From ZC4RG35 sp041747855 (GTDB lineage: Bacteria; Actinomycetota; Acidimicrobiia; Spongiisociales; ZC4RG35): a stretch of 64,000 nucleotides of DNA. Of this stretch, positions 16,616 through 25,348 are shown piece after piece (the stretch's first letter is position 1; each line of letters opens with the position of its first letter). The stretch covers positions 1 to 64,000 of the forward strand of contig JBGTEJ010000048.1 of NCBI GenBank assembly GCA_041747855.1, given 5' to 3'. The translations under genes were made by a program, and so were the position numbers. The notes below the pieces were generated by a model, which saw nothing but the letters and a program-made list of their open reading frames with translations, was not told where the DNA came from and searched no databases.

Positions 16616-17871
16616 GCCACTCTCCCTTCGGCCTGGGCAGAGACGAACCGGCTGAAGACTTCGGTCGCAATGGGGTCTTCGAGTCCATGTACGGGTAGAC
16701 GATCGATCACTTCCTGGAAGAATCCACGGATAAGCAGACGTTCGGCTCGGGGACGGCTCAGACCCCGGCTCTGCAAGTAGTAGAGGTGGTCCTCTTCGAG
16801 GGGCCCGACGGAGGAGGCGTGTCCGCAGATGACATCGTCGCAGAGGATCTCCAAGTTGGGGACCGAGTGTGCTTTGGCGTCCTGGGACAAGACCAGGTTG
16901 CGGTTTGTCTCGAAGGTGGAGGTTCTCACGGCATCCTTCTCGATACGAAGAAGACCGGTAAACACGCTCTGCGCACTGTCTTCGACTGCGCCCTTCAGGA
17001 AAACGTCGGATGACGTGCTTCGCCCGGAATGTCGGATCAGCATCCGATAGTCGAGGGTTTGGTCGCCCTGCCCGAAGTAGATCCCCACAGTTTCGGCCGA
17101 ACAACCGTCGCCTTGGAGTTCAACACGCAGGTCGACACGACCGAAGTGCGCCCCCAACCCGACCTCACCGAGTCTCCCGGTCGCGTCCCGGTGCAGCAGG
17201 AGCCGCTGATGGACGACATTGCTCGCCTCGGTATCGAGATTCTGAATGGTGAGAAAACGAAGATTGGCCCCGGCTCCGACAATCAGGTCGACTTCGGGGA
17301 CCATCAAATGCCGGACTCCCGTGGCGCTCCGGTAGACAACGACGATGGAAGCCTCCGAGTTCTCCCCCATCTCCACGGAGATGTGGGGAAACGAGGCCGC
17401 ATCGGGGGTTATCCCATGAACTTCCACGAGTAGCGGTTGCTTCACGACCTGACCTGGGGCTAGCCGTATGAAGGTCCCGTCAGTAGCAAAGGCAGCGTGA
17501 GCGGCGGCGAGTTTGTTGTGATCGGGGGCGACCGCACTTCCCCAATGACCTTCGTCGACAGTGGCTAGCCGTTCGACTGTGGCGCCTTCAGATTCGGACT
17601 CCACGACAGTCCCGTCGACGATCGCTACCCGACCAGAGGTTTCGCCGAGAGCGCTGACAAACGGACCCGCGATGAGTCTCTCACCCGGCCCGAACACCGG
17701 TGTGAGCCCCGAAAACGGCATCTCGTAGTCGACATAACGCCAGTCTTCCTCGGCCCCTGTGGGCTCGCCTAGGAGCTTGAAGCTCTCGAACGAGGACGCC
17801 ATTCGGTCCTGACGCCACGTCGGGAGGCCGGCGGCGAGTCGTGTCAGGGCACTTTGGTCAAACGCGGTCAA
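16612..17871 (-). CDS. sufD: Fe-S cluster assembly protein SufD
   Basis: 419 residues from a TTG at 17871, which has GGAG 7 bases upstream; a GTG at 17910 would add 13 residues but lacks a ribosome-binding site. Features: EEDWRYVDY near the N-terminus, a long right-handed beta-helix core, GRSTSSDVFLKGAVEDSAQSVF, and the C-terminal AKAHSVPNLEILCDDVICGHASSVGPLEEDHLYYLQSRGL with the conserved Cys and His. It forms the scaffold with SufB and SufC. SufB normally precedes SufD, but the gene upstream here is an unrelated exported protein. Confidence 0.92.
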   Translation of the reverse strand: MTAFDQSALTRLAAGLPTWRQDRMASSFESFKLLGEPTGAEEDWRYVDYEMPFSGLTPVFGPGERLIAGPFVSALGETSGRVAIVDGTVVESESEGATVERLATVDEGHWGSAVAPDHNKLAAAHAAFATDGTFIRLAPGQVVKQPLLVEVHGITPDAASFPHISVEMGENSEASIVVVYRSATGVRHLMVPEVDLIVGAGANLRFLTIQNLDTEASNVVHQRLLLHRDATGRLGEVGLGAHFGRVDLRVELQGDGCSAETVGIYFGQGDQTLDYRMLIRHSGRSTSSDVFLKGAVEDSAQSVFTGLLRIEKDAVRTSTFETNRNLVLSQDAKAHSVPNLEILCDDVICGHASSVGPLEEDHLYYLQSRGLSRPRAERLLIRGFFQEVIDRLPVHGLEDPIATEVFSRFVSAQAEGRVA

Positions 17872-17988
17872 AAGGAGTCTCCGGGAGGAATCCCACCAAT
17901 GGTATTTCACCTACGCGGATAGGTCGAATCGGACTCGGACAGGTTCGACAAGGGGAGTGTCTCGGCACCTTCTCCGGCGTGAAGTGCC

Positions 17989-19458
17989 TCAGCGTGGTGG
18001 GCCGAGGGCGTCGACGGTCACGTTCGAGACCGAGTTCCACAGCATCCAACCCATCCCGAATTCTTCGGCAACATCGATCTGCGCCCGGACTTCTGTCGGC
18101 CCATAGGAACTGAAGTCCTGGAGCCACGGTCTGACGATCACATTGCGGGGAAGACGGTTCAAGCCGTCGGTCAGGGCCGCCCTGACCATGGGTCCGGGAT
18201 TGTTGTTAGGCACCTCGAAGCCATACCAGCCTGTGCTGTAGTGGCTCGGGTACACCATCGGCGAGATCACATCGACGATTCTGGCCACGGCCTCCCAGTT
18301 CTGGCCGATTCCACCGTCGTCAGGCGACCCTTGACGAGTGATGAATCCGAAGACATCGGCACCGACCGCACACCCCATCGGGTGGAGCAGCTCTACGGCT
18401 TCCTCGAGGAACGCGTTGATGGTGGCAACCCGAACGTCGTAGCTGACCCCTCCATCGAACTGGACCGACTCGGGCCGACGGTCGGGGAACCGGACATAGT
18501 CGAATTGCACCTCGTCGATTCCCATACCGCACACCTCCACCGCTAGGTCCAGTCCATACTTTCGGGCGTCGGCGTCCGTTGGATCTAGGAAGAATTGCCC
18601 GTTCCAACTGAATGGTCCGTTGGTGGCCGTATCCCAAACTGCCATCGATGGCTTCTTGACCGCCGCTATGGGATCGGTGAAAAGGACGAGTCGACCGATC
18701 ACATAGAGATCGTTCTGGGCTGCCTGGGCCACTACGTCGCGGAGGTCCCAGGCATTCATGGCGGCACCGATCTCGACGGCCACCGGATTAGTGGTCTGGA
18801 ACCAGATGAGTCCGGCCTCGTCTTTGAGATCAACCATGAGGGCGTTCAGTTCTGTGTCCAGTGCCATGCCGATGAAGTTGGAGAATCGATCTCGAACCGC
18901 ATCGCCTGTGATGTGGACGGCCCGGGCGAGGAACGGTTCGATCTGAATCTCGTCTTCTCCAGAACCCCCCGCCCAGTTGTGGGTAGCCCCGGACCAGGCG
19001 GGTCTGTTCACTGTGATTTCGCCGGGTTCTGCGCCGCGAATGACCACCCGGCCCTCGTCGTCGCTGAATGCTTGTACCGCTCCAAAAGCGACTCGCGCCG
19101 CCGGGACCGGGTCCCCATCGGGATCTACGATTCGGGCCCTGAACACCCGAGCCGTCAGGACAACGTTCACTGTTCCCTCCGGACGCTCAGAAACATTGAC
19201 CATCCGCGTGACATGGCCTGGCGCGCTCACCTCCAGGACCGAACTGGACTTCCACTCGAGCGGCACGGTTCCGTCGCTCCCTGAACGCCCTACCTGGGTC
19301 CCATTCATGTCGACATTGGCGGCCGCGACCGGGGTCCCGAGGTCATCGAGAACGAGCAGATCGAAAGGGGTGGCTCTGCCGAGAAGCGACCAGCCGGCCC
19401 AGACGGCCCATGCGACGGTGAACGCGATCAGCAAACGGAACTGTGTTGAACGCGTCAC
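17989..19458 (-). CDS. exported putative glycoside hydrolase (DUF4015-like) with N-terminal beta-sandwich repeats
   Basis: 489 residues from a GTG at 19458. One hydrophobic segment (LLIAFTVAWAVWAGWSLL) acts as signal or anchor. Two carboxypeptidase-regulatory-like domains follow (DDLGTPVAAANVDMNG... and VDPDGDPVPAARVAFG...), then a TIM-barrel domain with GIDEVQFDYVRFPD, SPMVYPSHY and a C-terminal WLQDFS, typical of the putative glycosyl hydrolase family PF13200. The acidic residues of IDEVQFDY are probably catalytic. Substrate unknown, likely a cell-surface polysaccharide. The open frame continues upstream to 19740 but overlaps the sigma factor gene, so the shorter start is used. Confidence 0.8.
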   Translation of the reverse strand: MTRSTQFRLLIAFTVAWAVWAGWSLLGRATPFDLLVLDDLGTPVAAANVDMNGTQVGRSGSDGTVPLEWKSSSVLEVSAPGHVTRMVNVSERPEGTVNVVLTARVFRARIVDPDGDPVPAARVAFGAVQAFSDDEGRVVIRGAEPGEITVNRPAWSGATHNWAGGSGEDEIQIEPFLARAVHITGDAVRDRFSNFIGMALDTELNALMVDLKDEAGLIWFQTTNPVAVEIGAAMNAWDLRDVVAQAAQNDLYVIGRLVLFTDPIAAVKKPSMAVWDTATNGPFSWNGQFFLDPTDADARKYGLDLAVEVCGMGIDEVQFDYVRFPDRRPESVQFDGGVSYDVRVATINAFLEEAVELLHPMGCAVGADVFGFITRQGSPDDGGIGQNWEAVARIVDVISPMVYPSHYSTGWYGFEVPNNNPGPMVRAALTDGLNRLPRNVIVRPWLQDFSSYGPTEVRAQIDVAEEFGMGWMLWNSVSNVTVDALGPPR

Positions 19459-19573
19459 GGCCCTCTGACAATACCGACGACCATGGTGATAAGGGAGGTT
19501 TCCGGGACCAGTCCCGGTTGCCAGACGGGCCCGTAAGAAGTAGTTTTCCACAGGGGGCGGCGAGGAGTTTGCC

Positions 19574-20524
19574 TTGGGAAGAGCCATCAAGGCTAAGGAG
19601 ATGCGGGCTGATCGCAGCGTCGGCGCCACCGACACGGTCGGTCTATATCTCGACGAGGTCTCCGACCATGAACTTCTCACGGCCGAGGACGAGGTTCGTC
19701 TCGCCCGAGCGATGGAAAAAGGCAAACGAGCCAAGCTCATACTCGAGTCGGGTGATTACCCCCCGGACGACCGGATCACACTCATCAGGGCCGCAACGGA
19801 GGGGGACGAGGCCAAGATGGTCTTCATCCGCTCCAATCTCCGTCTGGTGATCTCGATCGCCAAGCGCTACACGGGCAAAGGACTCGACCTCCTCGATCTG
19901 ATCCAGGAGGGAAACCTCGGCCTGATCAGGGCGGTCGAAAAGTTCGATTGGCGCAAAGGGTTCAAGTTCTCTACATACGCCACTTGGTGGATCCGTCAGG
20001 CGATCGCCAGGGGGCTGGGTAACAACAGTCGGACGATTCGGCTCCCTGTCCACATGATCGATGTGGTCCGGACTGTTTCCGAGACCCGCCAGAGCCTCCA
20101 AGACCTCTATCACCGGTCACCCACTCTCGAAGAGATCGCGGAGGTCTCGGGTCTGGACGTGGAGCGTGTACTGGCAGCCATCGAAGCGCCAGGCGAGACA
20201 ATCTCGCTGGATCGGCCGGTGGGCGAGGACGGGGATGCTTCGTTGCAGGATTTCGTCCATGACGAGACCGCGGTCGACCCCGAGTTCCGGGCAGCAATGG
20301 CGTGGCGTCGGGATCGATTGGTCCGCGCCTTGAGCCATCTCGACCCGGAGGAGCAGAAGGTGTTGTGGCTCCGCTTCGGCTTGGACGGTGACGAACCCTG
20401 GACGCTCTCAGACGTGGCCAAAGTGATCAAAACCACAAGGGAGCGGGTACGGCAGATCGAGGCCAGGGGTCTGTCCAAGCTGAGACATCCGTCGAGCGAT
20501 ATCGACCTGTCCGGTCTTCTCTAA
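19574..20524 (+). CDS. group 2 RNA polymerase sigma-70 factor
   Basis: 316 residues. It has region 1.2 (DTVGLYLDEVSDHELLTAEDE), region 2 (RSNLRLVISIAKRY, LLDLIQEGNLGLIRAVEKFDWRKGFKFSTYATWWIRQAI), region 3 and region 4 (LSDVAKVIKTTRERVRQIEARGLSKL). It lacks the long acidic N-terminus of a primary sigma, so it is a SigB/HrdA-like group 2 factor recognising housekeeping-type promoters, probably in stress or stationary phase. The TTG start at 19574 has GAGGAG at 19562-19567, 6 bases upstream. It converges on the reductase gene, and the two stop codons overlap in CTAA. Confidence 0.93.
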   Translation: MGRAIKAKEMRADRSVGATDTVGLYLDEVSDHELLTAEDEVRLARAMEKGKRAKLILESGDYPPDDRITLIRAATEGDEAKMVFIRSNLRLVISIAKRYTGKGLDLLDLIQEGNLGLIRAVEKFDWRKGFKFSTYATWWIRQAIARGLGNNSRTIRLPVHMIDVVRTVSETRQSLQDLYHRSPTLEEIAEVSGLDVERVLAAIEAPGETISLDRPVGEDGDASLQDFVHDETAVDPEFRAAMAWRRDRLVRALSHLDPEEQKVLWLRFGLDGDEPWTLSDVAKVIKTTRERVRQIEARGLSKLRHPSSDIDLSGLL

Positions 20525-21249
20525 CCAGCCCTCACAAACCTCAAGAAGAGTGAGCGGTCACCACGCCAGGCACGTGTCAGGGACATCTCGACAGGTGGCG
20601 TCGTACCGACACCCAGTGCCATACCGGGGCCGTCTCCTCCCACAAGCATTGGTGAGACAGTCCAGTTGACCTCGTCCACGGCCTCGGCGGCCAACAGGTG
20701 ACCGTTCAAAGTGGGGCCACCTTCACAAAGGATCACACCGGCGCCGGCAAGGTGGGCGATGATCCCTGCGCCATCGAGCTCAGGCAGGACTTCCACCGTT
20801 GCGACCTCTTCCAACTGCCTGATTCTGGCCGGATCGCCCTGACTCCCGGTGAGAATGGCCGGACGGTGATCGGGATCTGAGAAGACCCGCGAGCTCGGGT
20901 CGAGGTCCAATGAACCAGACACTATGACCAGTCTGGGGGATGGCTCGAGGCCACGGCCCCGTCTGACCGAGCGTCGTTCCTCATCGAGTGTGACCGGCCG
21001 GTAGTTCTCGTTTCGGACCGTTCCAGCACCCACCAGAATCACATCGGGGACAGTCCGAAGAGCATGGAACAATCGACGGTCGTCATCGTCACTGAGGGCC
21101 GTGGAACCCCCCTCTACCGTGACAGCCCCATCTATCGAGGTGACCATGTTGAGCATGACCCAAGGGCGTTCGGAAGTTGGGCGATACTCGGACAGCACAC
21201 TGTCGATCGGATCGTCCACAGGAACCCCGGTGGCAAGTTCGTGGATCAC
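20521..21249 (-). CDS. RibD C-terminal-type (dihydrofolate reductase fold) reductase
   Basis: About 242 residues from a GTG at 21249. Recognised by MLNMVTSIDGAVTVEGGSTALSDDDDRRLFHALR, DVILVGAGTVRNENYRP, LVIVSGSLDLD and ILCEGGPTLNGHLL, the pyrimidine-reductase module of riboflavin synthesis without the deaminase domain. Stand-alone copies in actinobacteria are often of unknown substrate and may use NADPH or F420. The start is uncertain: the open frame extends into the GNAT gene, and the GTG used lies 10 bases after that gene's stop with only a weak ribosome-binding site. Confidence 0.82.
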   Translation of the reverse strand: MIHELATGVPVDDPIDSVLSEYRPTSERPWVMLNMVTSIDGAVTVEGGSTALSDDDDRRLFHALRTVPDVILVGAGTVRNENYRPVTLDEERRSVRRGRGLEPSPRLVIVSGSLDLDPSSRVFSDPDHRPAILTGSQGDPARIRQLEEVATVEVLPELDGAGIIAHLAGAGVILCEGGPTLNGHLLAAEAVDEVNWTVSPMLVGGDGPGMALGVGTTPPVEMSLTRAWRGDRSLFLRFVRAG

Positions 21250-21259
21250 ACCCAGAAAG

Positions 21260-22288
21260 TTAACGAACTGATAGCGCTGATCGGACAGGGGCGATATCTC
21301 CCTGCCAGGCGTTGAGCCACAGGACGGGTTTGAAACCCATCTCGTCGTTGATCCCCAGCATGGCCTGGTTGGAGCCGGCATTGCCGGTATAGATTCGAGT
21401 CACCTCAGGATGACCCTCGAGGATCTTCTTCAACATCGCCGCCTTGAGCCACCTCCCGAGACCCTTGTCACGATGCGCCGGGTCTACGGCAGTGTCCCGC
21501 TGGAGGGCAAGATCCGGTCGCAGCTCCTGCACACCCACATCCGTGTATCCGACGAAGTCCCCGGTGGGGACGTGGACGGCCACATAGGCGCGCACCAGCT
21601 CCCTCCGCCTCATCATCATCTCCTCCATGGCCCGCCATTTGGCCGGTGTCATGATCATGTCGGCCAGGTCGAGATCCTCTCTCGGGGCGGTGTTCATGAC
21701 GTTGTTGACCGCACACCACCGTTCGATGTGGTCTTCTGGTATCGGGGTCTCCAGGGAGATGAGTCGATAGTCGGTTGCTCGTTCACCGGCACGCTCGATC
21801 CACTGCTCCATCAACCCCCAGTCGATGTCTCGCATCCAGAGTCTGCTCCGACGCTCGACGAAGACATGTTTGAGACCGAGTCGTTCCAGTGTTGAGTTGG
21901 CTGGGGTTCCAGTCGGACAGTCCATGATCACCTTGGTGCATCCGTGCCCTTCGAGGGATTCGAGCATCTCACCCAGCATCTGACTGCCGACTCCCTGTCC
22001 CCGATGTTCCGGGGTCACACCTATCCATAAGAAGCTGTTGTCGGGATCATCCTGTGGCCACCTCAGGGCGTATCCCGCTCCAACGACACGACCATCGTCC
22101 TCGGCCAACCAGTGGTGGACGGGTCTCTCTGGAGGATGTTGGGAGCGGAGTCTGATCGCCCTTGCCTCGAAAGTCGGCGGCGCTTCGTCGGGGATCTCGG
22201 TCGTCTCGATCAAGGTGTAGAGGTGGTGTATCGCCAGTAGGGCTTCGTTCTCGATGCTCCCGCCTTCCCACGGTCTCACCTCCACCAT
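21260..22288 (-). CDS. double-domain GNAT acetyltransferase
   Basis: 342 residues with two GNAT folds. The first (about residues 1-150) has LWIGVTPEHRGQGVGSQML, an acetyl-CoA-binding RGQGVG motif. The second (about 190-342) has TAVDPAHRDKGLGRWLKAAMLK and GNAGSNQAMLGINDEMGF. This layout resembles mycothiol synthase MshD, but the similarity seen is structural only and a different substrate is likely. The ATG directly follows the TGA of the adjacent paralogue with no gap, so the pair is translated together. Confidence 0.82.
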   Translation of the reverse strand: MVEVRPWEGGSIENEALLAIHHLYTLIETTEIPDEAPPTFEARAIRLRSQHPPERPVHHWLAEDDGRVVGAGYALRWPQDDPDNSFLWIGVTPEHRGQGVGSQMLGEMLESLEGHGCTKVIMDCPTGTPANSTLERLGLKHVFVERRSRLWMRDIDWGLMEQWIERAGERATDYRLISLETPIPEDHIERWCAVNNVMNTAPREDLDLADMIMTPAKWRAMEEMMMRRRELVRAYVAVHVPTGDFVGYTDVGVQELRPDLALQRDTAVDPAHRDKGLGRWLKAAMLKKILEGHPEVTRIYTGNAGSNQAMLGINDEMGFKPVLWLNAWQGDIAPVRSALSVR

Positions 22289-23314
22289 TCAGACGCCCCA
22301 GTTGTCCCGGACAGTCGCAAGTTCACCCTGCCAGATGACCTCACGGCTGATCGGCCTGAATCCCATAGCCAGGTTGATGTCGAGCATGGCGGCGTTGGTG
22401 GTCGAGTTGTCGGTATCGATCCTGACCATCTTCGGATACTGCCTGCCGAGACGCTCGATCATGGCGGCCTTCATCCAACGACCCAATCCGAGACCGCGGT
22501 GGTTCGGATGGACCACCGTCTCCCACTGCCAGCCCTGGAGCGGCTCCAGGAGATCGGCGGCGACCGACGTCGAACCGGCGTACTCCCCTGTCGGTCGATG
22601 CACCGCGACGATGGTGTTGATCTCGAACCCCGCCTCTTCGTTCTTCTTCTCCACGTCGCGCCACATCTCCGGAGTCATGACCTCGTCTTCGGTCTCGAGC
22701 TCCTCTTTGGGGGCGGTGTTCATCTGGAACAGGATGTCGCAGTATTTGATCAGGGCCTCATCACTCAGAGGTGGCCTCAGATCGAGCAGGTAGTAATCGG
22801 ATGCCCGCTCAGAGGCCCTGTCGATCCAAGTCGCCACCAGGCCGAGATCCAGGTCGGCGAGGACAAGACGACTCCGCTGATCGTGGTAGGCCTCGGCCAG
22901 TCCGAGTCTCTCGAGAAAAGGATCGAAGGCACCGCCCTCCAACACAGAAGTGTGGAGCTTGGTGCGCTCATCCGACTCGAGCCAATCAAAGACCGGTCCC
23001 GCCAAGGCCCTGGCATGGCCATTTCCTCGGTGAGGTGCCGAGACGTGGATCCGGATGAATCCGGTATCGAGGTTGTCCGCCATGCTCACGTAGGCGACGG
23101 CGACAGCCTCGATCGTCCCTCCTCTGCGGAGTGTCCATCGGGGAACCTCCTCGAAATTGTTGACCTTCCGCCAATCGGCAACCGTTCGGGCGAGGCTCGG
23201 AGGAGGGTCGTCGGGCAGCGCCTCGGCAAAGATCTCGTGGTAGTACAGCCACAACTCCTCCAGCAAGGAGTCCGCTGCTACACGTGTGTCGACCAAGTCG
23301 ATCTTCAGGGTCAT
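22289..23314 (-). CDS. double-domain GNAT acetyltransferase, tandem paralogue
   Basis: 341 residues with the same two-domain plan as its neighbour. The first acetyl-CoA loop is degraded (IRIHVSAPHRGNGHARAL), and the second is intact (TVVHPNHRGLGLGRWMKAAMIERL). Shared landmarks with the neighbour include DQRSRLVLADLDLGLVATWIDRASERASDYYLL against the equivalent RSRLWMRDIDWGLMEQWIERAGERATDYRLI, so they arose by duplication. Substrate unknown. The upstream gene is the 58-residue membrane ORF. Confidence 0.82.
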   Translation of the reverse strand: MTLKIDLVDTRVAADSLLEELWLYYHEIFAEALPDDPPPSLARTVADWRKVNNFEEVPRWTLRRGGTIEAVAVAYVSMADNLDTGFIRIHVSAPHRGNGHARALAGPVFDWLESDERTKLHTSVLEGGAFDPFLERLGLAEAYHDQRSRLVLADLDLGLVATWIDRASERASDYYLLDLRPPLSDEALIKYCDILFQMNTAPKEELETEDEVMTPEMWRDVEKKNEEAGFEINTIVAVHRPTGEYAGSTSVAADLLEPLQGWQWETVVHPNHRGLGLGRWMKAAMIERLGRQYPKMVRIDTDNSTTNAAMLDINLAMGFRPISREVIWQGELATVRDNWGV

Positions 23315-23354
23315 ATCGAAAGGCTAAGGCTTCGACACCGCGAAGTGGGCCGAA

Positions 23355-23531
23355 TTATGAGTCCAGGGTGGTCGAAGACGAAACCGGAATGGTGGTCTCG
23401 GCCGGTTGCTGGGCGGGGATGAGGTCGTAGCCTCCTCCGGCAGCCCACCAAGCGACGAAGATGATCATGATGACAACCAGCGCCTTTAGGACATTGTTGC
23501 CGGTCTTGACCTGATCTCCCTGGAACGTCAC
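23355..23531 (-). CDS. small single-span membrane protein, 58 residues
   Basis: A GTG at 23531 opens a frame of 58 residues: a short polar start (VTFQGDQVKTGNNVLK), one membrane segment (ALVVIMIIFVAWWAAGGGYD), and a polar tail with Thr and Ser ending STTLDS. It sits 24 bases after the stop of the 84-residue membrane protein, in the same frame, with no strong ribosome-binding site. The hydrophobic segment and the intact frame between two same-strand genes support it. No family recognised. Confidence 0.5.
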   Translation of the reverse strand: MTFQGDQVKTGNNVLKALVVIMIIFVAWWAAGGGYDLIPAQQPAETTIPVSSSTTLDS

Positions 23532-23555
23532 GTAACGGGAGGTTAGTGATTCAGC

Positions 23556-23810
23556 TCAGCTGACCTCGGCCTTGAACATGCCCCAGTCCCTGAGGACGGG
23601 TATCACCTGGTTGGCTATATCGCTTGCCTTGTCCTCCCCGACCCGCCCGGCCAGTTTGGATTCCATTTTGGCCCTCGCCTCGGTTTCGGTCAGACCAGAG
23701 AATTCCTCTTTCTTAGCTGCGAGGAACCTGGTCAGTGCAAACATGATCCCGAAGAAGATGCCCAGCTTGGTGAGTGCCCGGATCGGGTGACGGTCGCTTT
23801 CAGACTTCAT
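23556..23810 (-). CDS. small membrane-anchored hypothetical protein
   Basis: 84 residues. The ATG at 23810 has GGAGG 5 bases upstream (23816-23820). A charged N-terminus (KSESDRHPIR) precedes one membrane segment (LGIFFGIMFALTRFLAA) and a soluble helical part, LTETEARAKMESKLAGRVGEDKASDIANQVIPVLRD. No family recognised. It starts a minus-strand run with the 58-residue ORF, the two GNAT proteins and the reductase; a common function is not evident. Confidence 0.7.
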   Translation of the reverse strand: MKSESDRHPIRALTKLGIFFGIMFALTRFLAAKKEEFSGLTETEARAKMESKLAGRVGEDKASDIANQVIPVLRDWGMFKAEVS

Positions 23811-23903
23811 ATATACCTCCACCCACGACTGTAACGCCGTTCGGGAATTGGATGACCGAGAACGATACTGAGGGTCCATTTTTCGCGATCTGCCACGTTG
23901 CCC

Positions 23904-23932
23904 TTCACTCCCGGCGTCTGATCCCGTAGGTT
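23904..23932 (+). promoter_or_regulatory. probable leaderless promoter
   Basis: TTCACT at 23904-23909 and TAGGTT at 23927-23932 are separated by 17 bases. The ATG of the exported protein follows the -10 box after 8 bases, with no ribosome-binding site in between, which fits a leaderless transcript. Based on consensus matching only. Confidence 0.4.
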
Positions 23933-23940
23933 CCTGATCC

Positions 23941-24510
23941 ATGGCCCGGTATGCAATCGCCGCGCTCATGATCGTTGCTCTGGCGACCGGTCTCTGGTGG
24001 TTCCTCGCCTCCGACGAGAGCACGGACACGACCATCCTTCTGGCAGATCCTCCATCGACGATGGCCCCAGCGCCAACCACTATCACCGACGAACAGCCGA
24101 CGACCACAACGACAGATAGTCATGTCGTCGAGACGGTCGAAGAGGCGGAGGCGATCCTGCGGGGGCTCTGGTTCGGATGGTTCGAAGGCATCTACAACCA
24201 GGACGAGGACCGGATCCGGGAGGTAGTCGCCACCGAGGAACAGGTTGAGGTGGCGCGAGGCCAGTTTGCAGTCATGGAGTTTCTTAGCCGTCCTACCTCA
24301 GAAGGCATCAGTCTCGAGAACACCGAGATCCTCAGGACAGACGCTGAGTGTCTCGCCTTAGAAGCGACCGTTGTGCTCTCAGATTTCAGAGTTGGCGAGT
24401 CTCATGTCTTGCACGTGGTCCGCTGGATCGGCGATCGATGGGTACTGCTCGGCCTTCGAGCTGATAGGGAAGACTTGTGGGAATCCGACTGCGAACGTTC
24501 GCTTTCGTAG
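23941..24510 (+). CDS. membrane-anchored exported protein with Thr-rich linker
   Basis: 189 residues. An N-terminal signal anchor (YAIAALMIVALATGLWWFLA) is followed by a Thr/Pro-rich linker (about residues 35-60) and a domain of about 125 residues starting VEEAEAILRGLWFGWFEGIYNQDEDRIREVV, reminiscent of NTF2-like or SnoaL-like folds but not assignable. Two Cys (C138 region DAECLAL and the late SDCERS) may form a disulfide. No enzyme motif seen. Overlaps the next exported protein by 34 bases. Confidence 0.72.
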   Translation: MARYAIAALMIVALATGLWWFLASDESTDTTILLADPPSTMAPAPTTITDEQPTTTTTDSHVVETVEEAEAILRGLWFGWFEGIYNQDEDRIREVVATEEQVEVARGQFAVMEFLSRPTSEGISLENTEILRTDAECLALEATVVLSDFRVGESHVLHVVRWIGDRWVLLGLRADREDLWESDCERSLS

Positions 24511-25334
24511 CAATTCTTGGCTTTTCCTGGTTGACACCCGAGCCTGCCCAGGCGCAGGGGTCCGTGGTCTACATCGCGTGTTGGACCGCGCTCGAAATGG
24601 ACCCCGTCCTTGGTCATCAAGTGCAAGTCACGCGATGCCGTCTGGCCGGTGGGGAGATCGTCGAGTACCGACGGGAGACCGATATCCCTCTCGTCCTCAA
24701 CCCGAATCTTGGTGTGGACAACGACGGTGTTTGCTGGTTCCTCACCTCGATGTCGACCCCGTACGTCATCGTCGACCAGGCGGCCAACGGGGAAGCATCC
24801 ATCGCCTTCGACCCTCCCACAGGTGGCAACTCTTCATTGGTCCCTCTCGGGTACTTTCGCCGCTGCACGTCCGAACCCAGGGTGGGTGTCTGGGAGGAGG
24901 GTCTGATCTGGGAGTACCTCGCCAGCTATCTTCACCCCCCACCCACACCCGAAATGAGTCCTCCCACCGGTTTCGGGGTTACGGGTGTGGCGGCTTTCGC
25001 CGGTGTGGAAGTCCCGGGGACCCACCGGGCCGTCATAGGCGATCCGATCAACCAGTTGGAACTGGAGGTCAGGGTCATTGCTGTGGTCATCGACTGGGGT
25101 GACTACAGCGTCGTCACATATCCGCCTAGCCAAGGGGTCCTGGCCGGCTTTCCGGATGGTGGAGCCTGGCATCTGTACACCGCAAAGAACGGGACGACCA
25201 CCCTGTCAGTCTCCTACGTCTGGGACGTCCGCTGGCGCAGTGGCGGCGCTCCATGGCAGACCCTGAACGTCCCACCGACCACTACGACTCTCGTCTATCC
25301 CGTGTCCGAGATCATCTCAGTGCTGTCTCGCTAG
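24477..25334 (+). CDS. secreted protein of unknown function
   Basis: 285 residues from a GTG at 24477. Clear signal peptide: LRTFAFVAILGFSWLTPEPAQAQG with an AQA cleavage site. The mature part is rich in beta strands and aromatic residues, contains four Cys (ACWTA, TRCRLAG, GVCWFL and RRCTSE) and ends with a PKD-like stretch (IDWGDYSVVTYPPSQG; VSYVWDVRWRSGG) and a short Thr/Pro tail. The DWGD motif with following strands suggests a PKD-type fold. It overlaps the previous gene, so both are probably exported partners. Function not known. Confidence 0.68.
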   Translation: MGIRLRTFAFVAILGFSWLTPEPAQAQGSVVYIACWTALEMDPVLGHQVQVTRCRLAGGEIVEYRRETDIPLVLNPNLGVDNDGVCWFLTSMSTPYVIVDQAANGEASIAFDPPTGGNSSLVPLGYFRRCTSEPRVGVWEEGLIWEYLASYLHPPPTPEMSPPTGFGVTGVAAFAGVEVPGTHRAVIGDPINQLELEVRVIAVVIDWGDYSVVTYPPSQGVLAGFPDGGAWHLYTAKNGTTTLSVSYVWDVRWRSGGAPWQTLNVPPTTTTLVYPVSEIISVLSR

Positions 25335-25348
25335 GGCCCACATCCGAC

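Noticed and set aside
17923..17949. GTCGAA/TTCGAC inverted repeat with 15-base spacer upstream of sufD
   Set aside because: Short arms and no known match to a SUF regulator site; could be chance in GC-rich DNA.
19459..19740. N-terminal extension of the glycosidase-like protein
   Set aside because: It overlaps the well-supported sigma factor gene and its ribosome-binding site, and has Arg/Ser-rich shadow composition.
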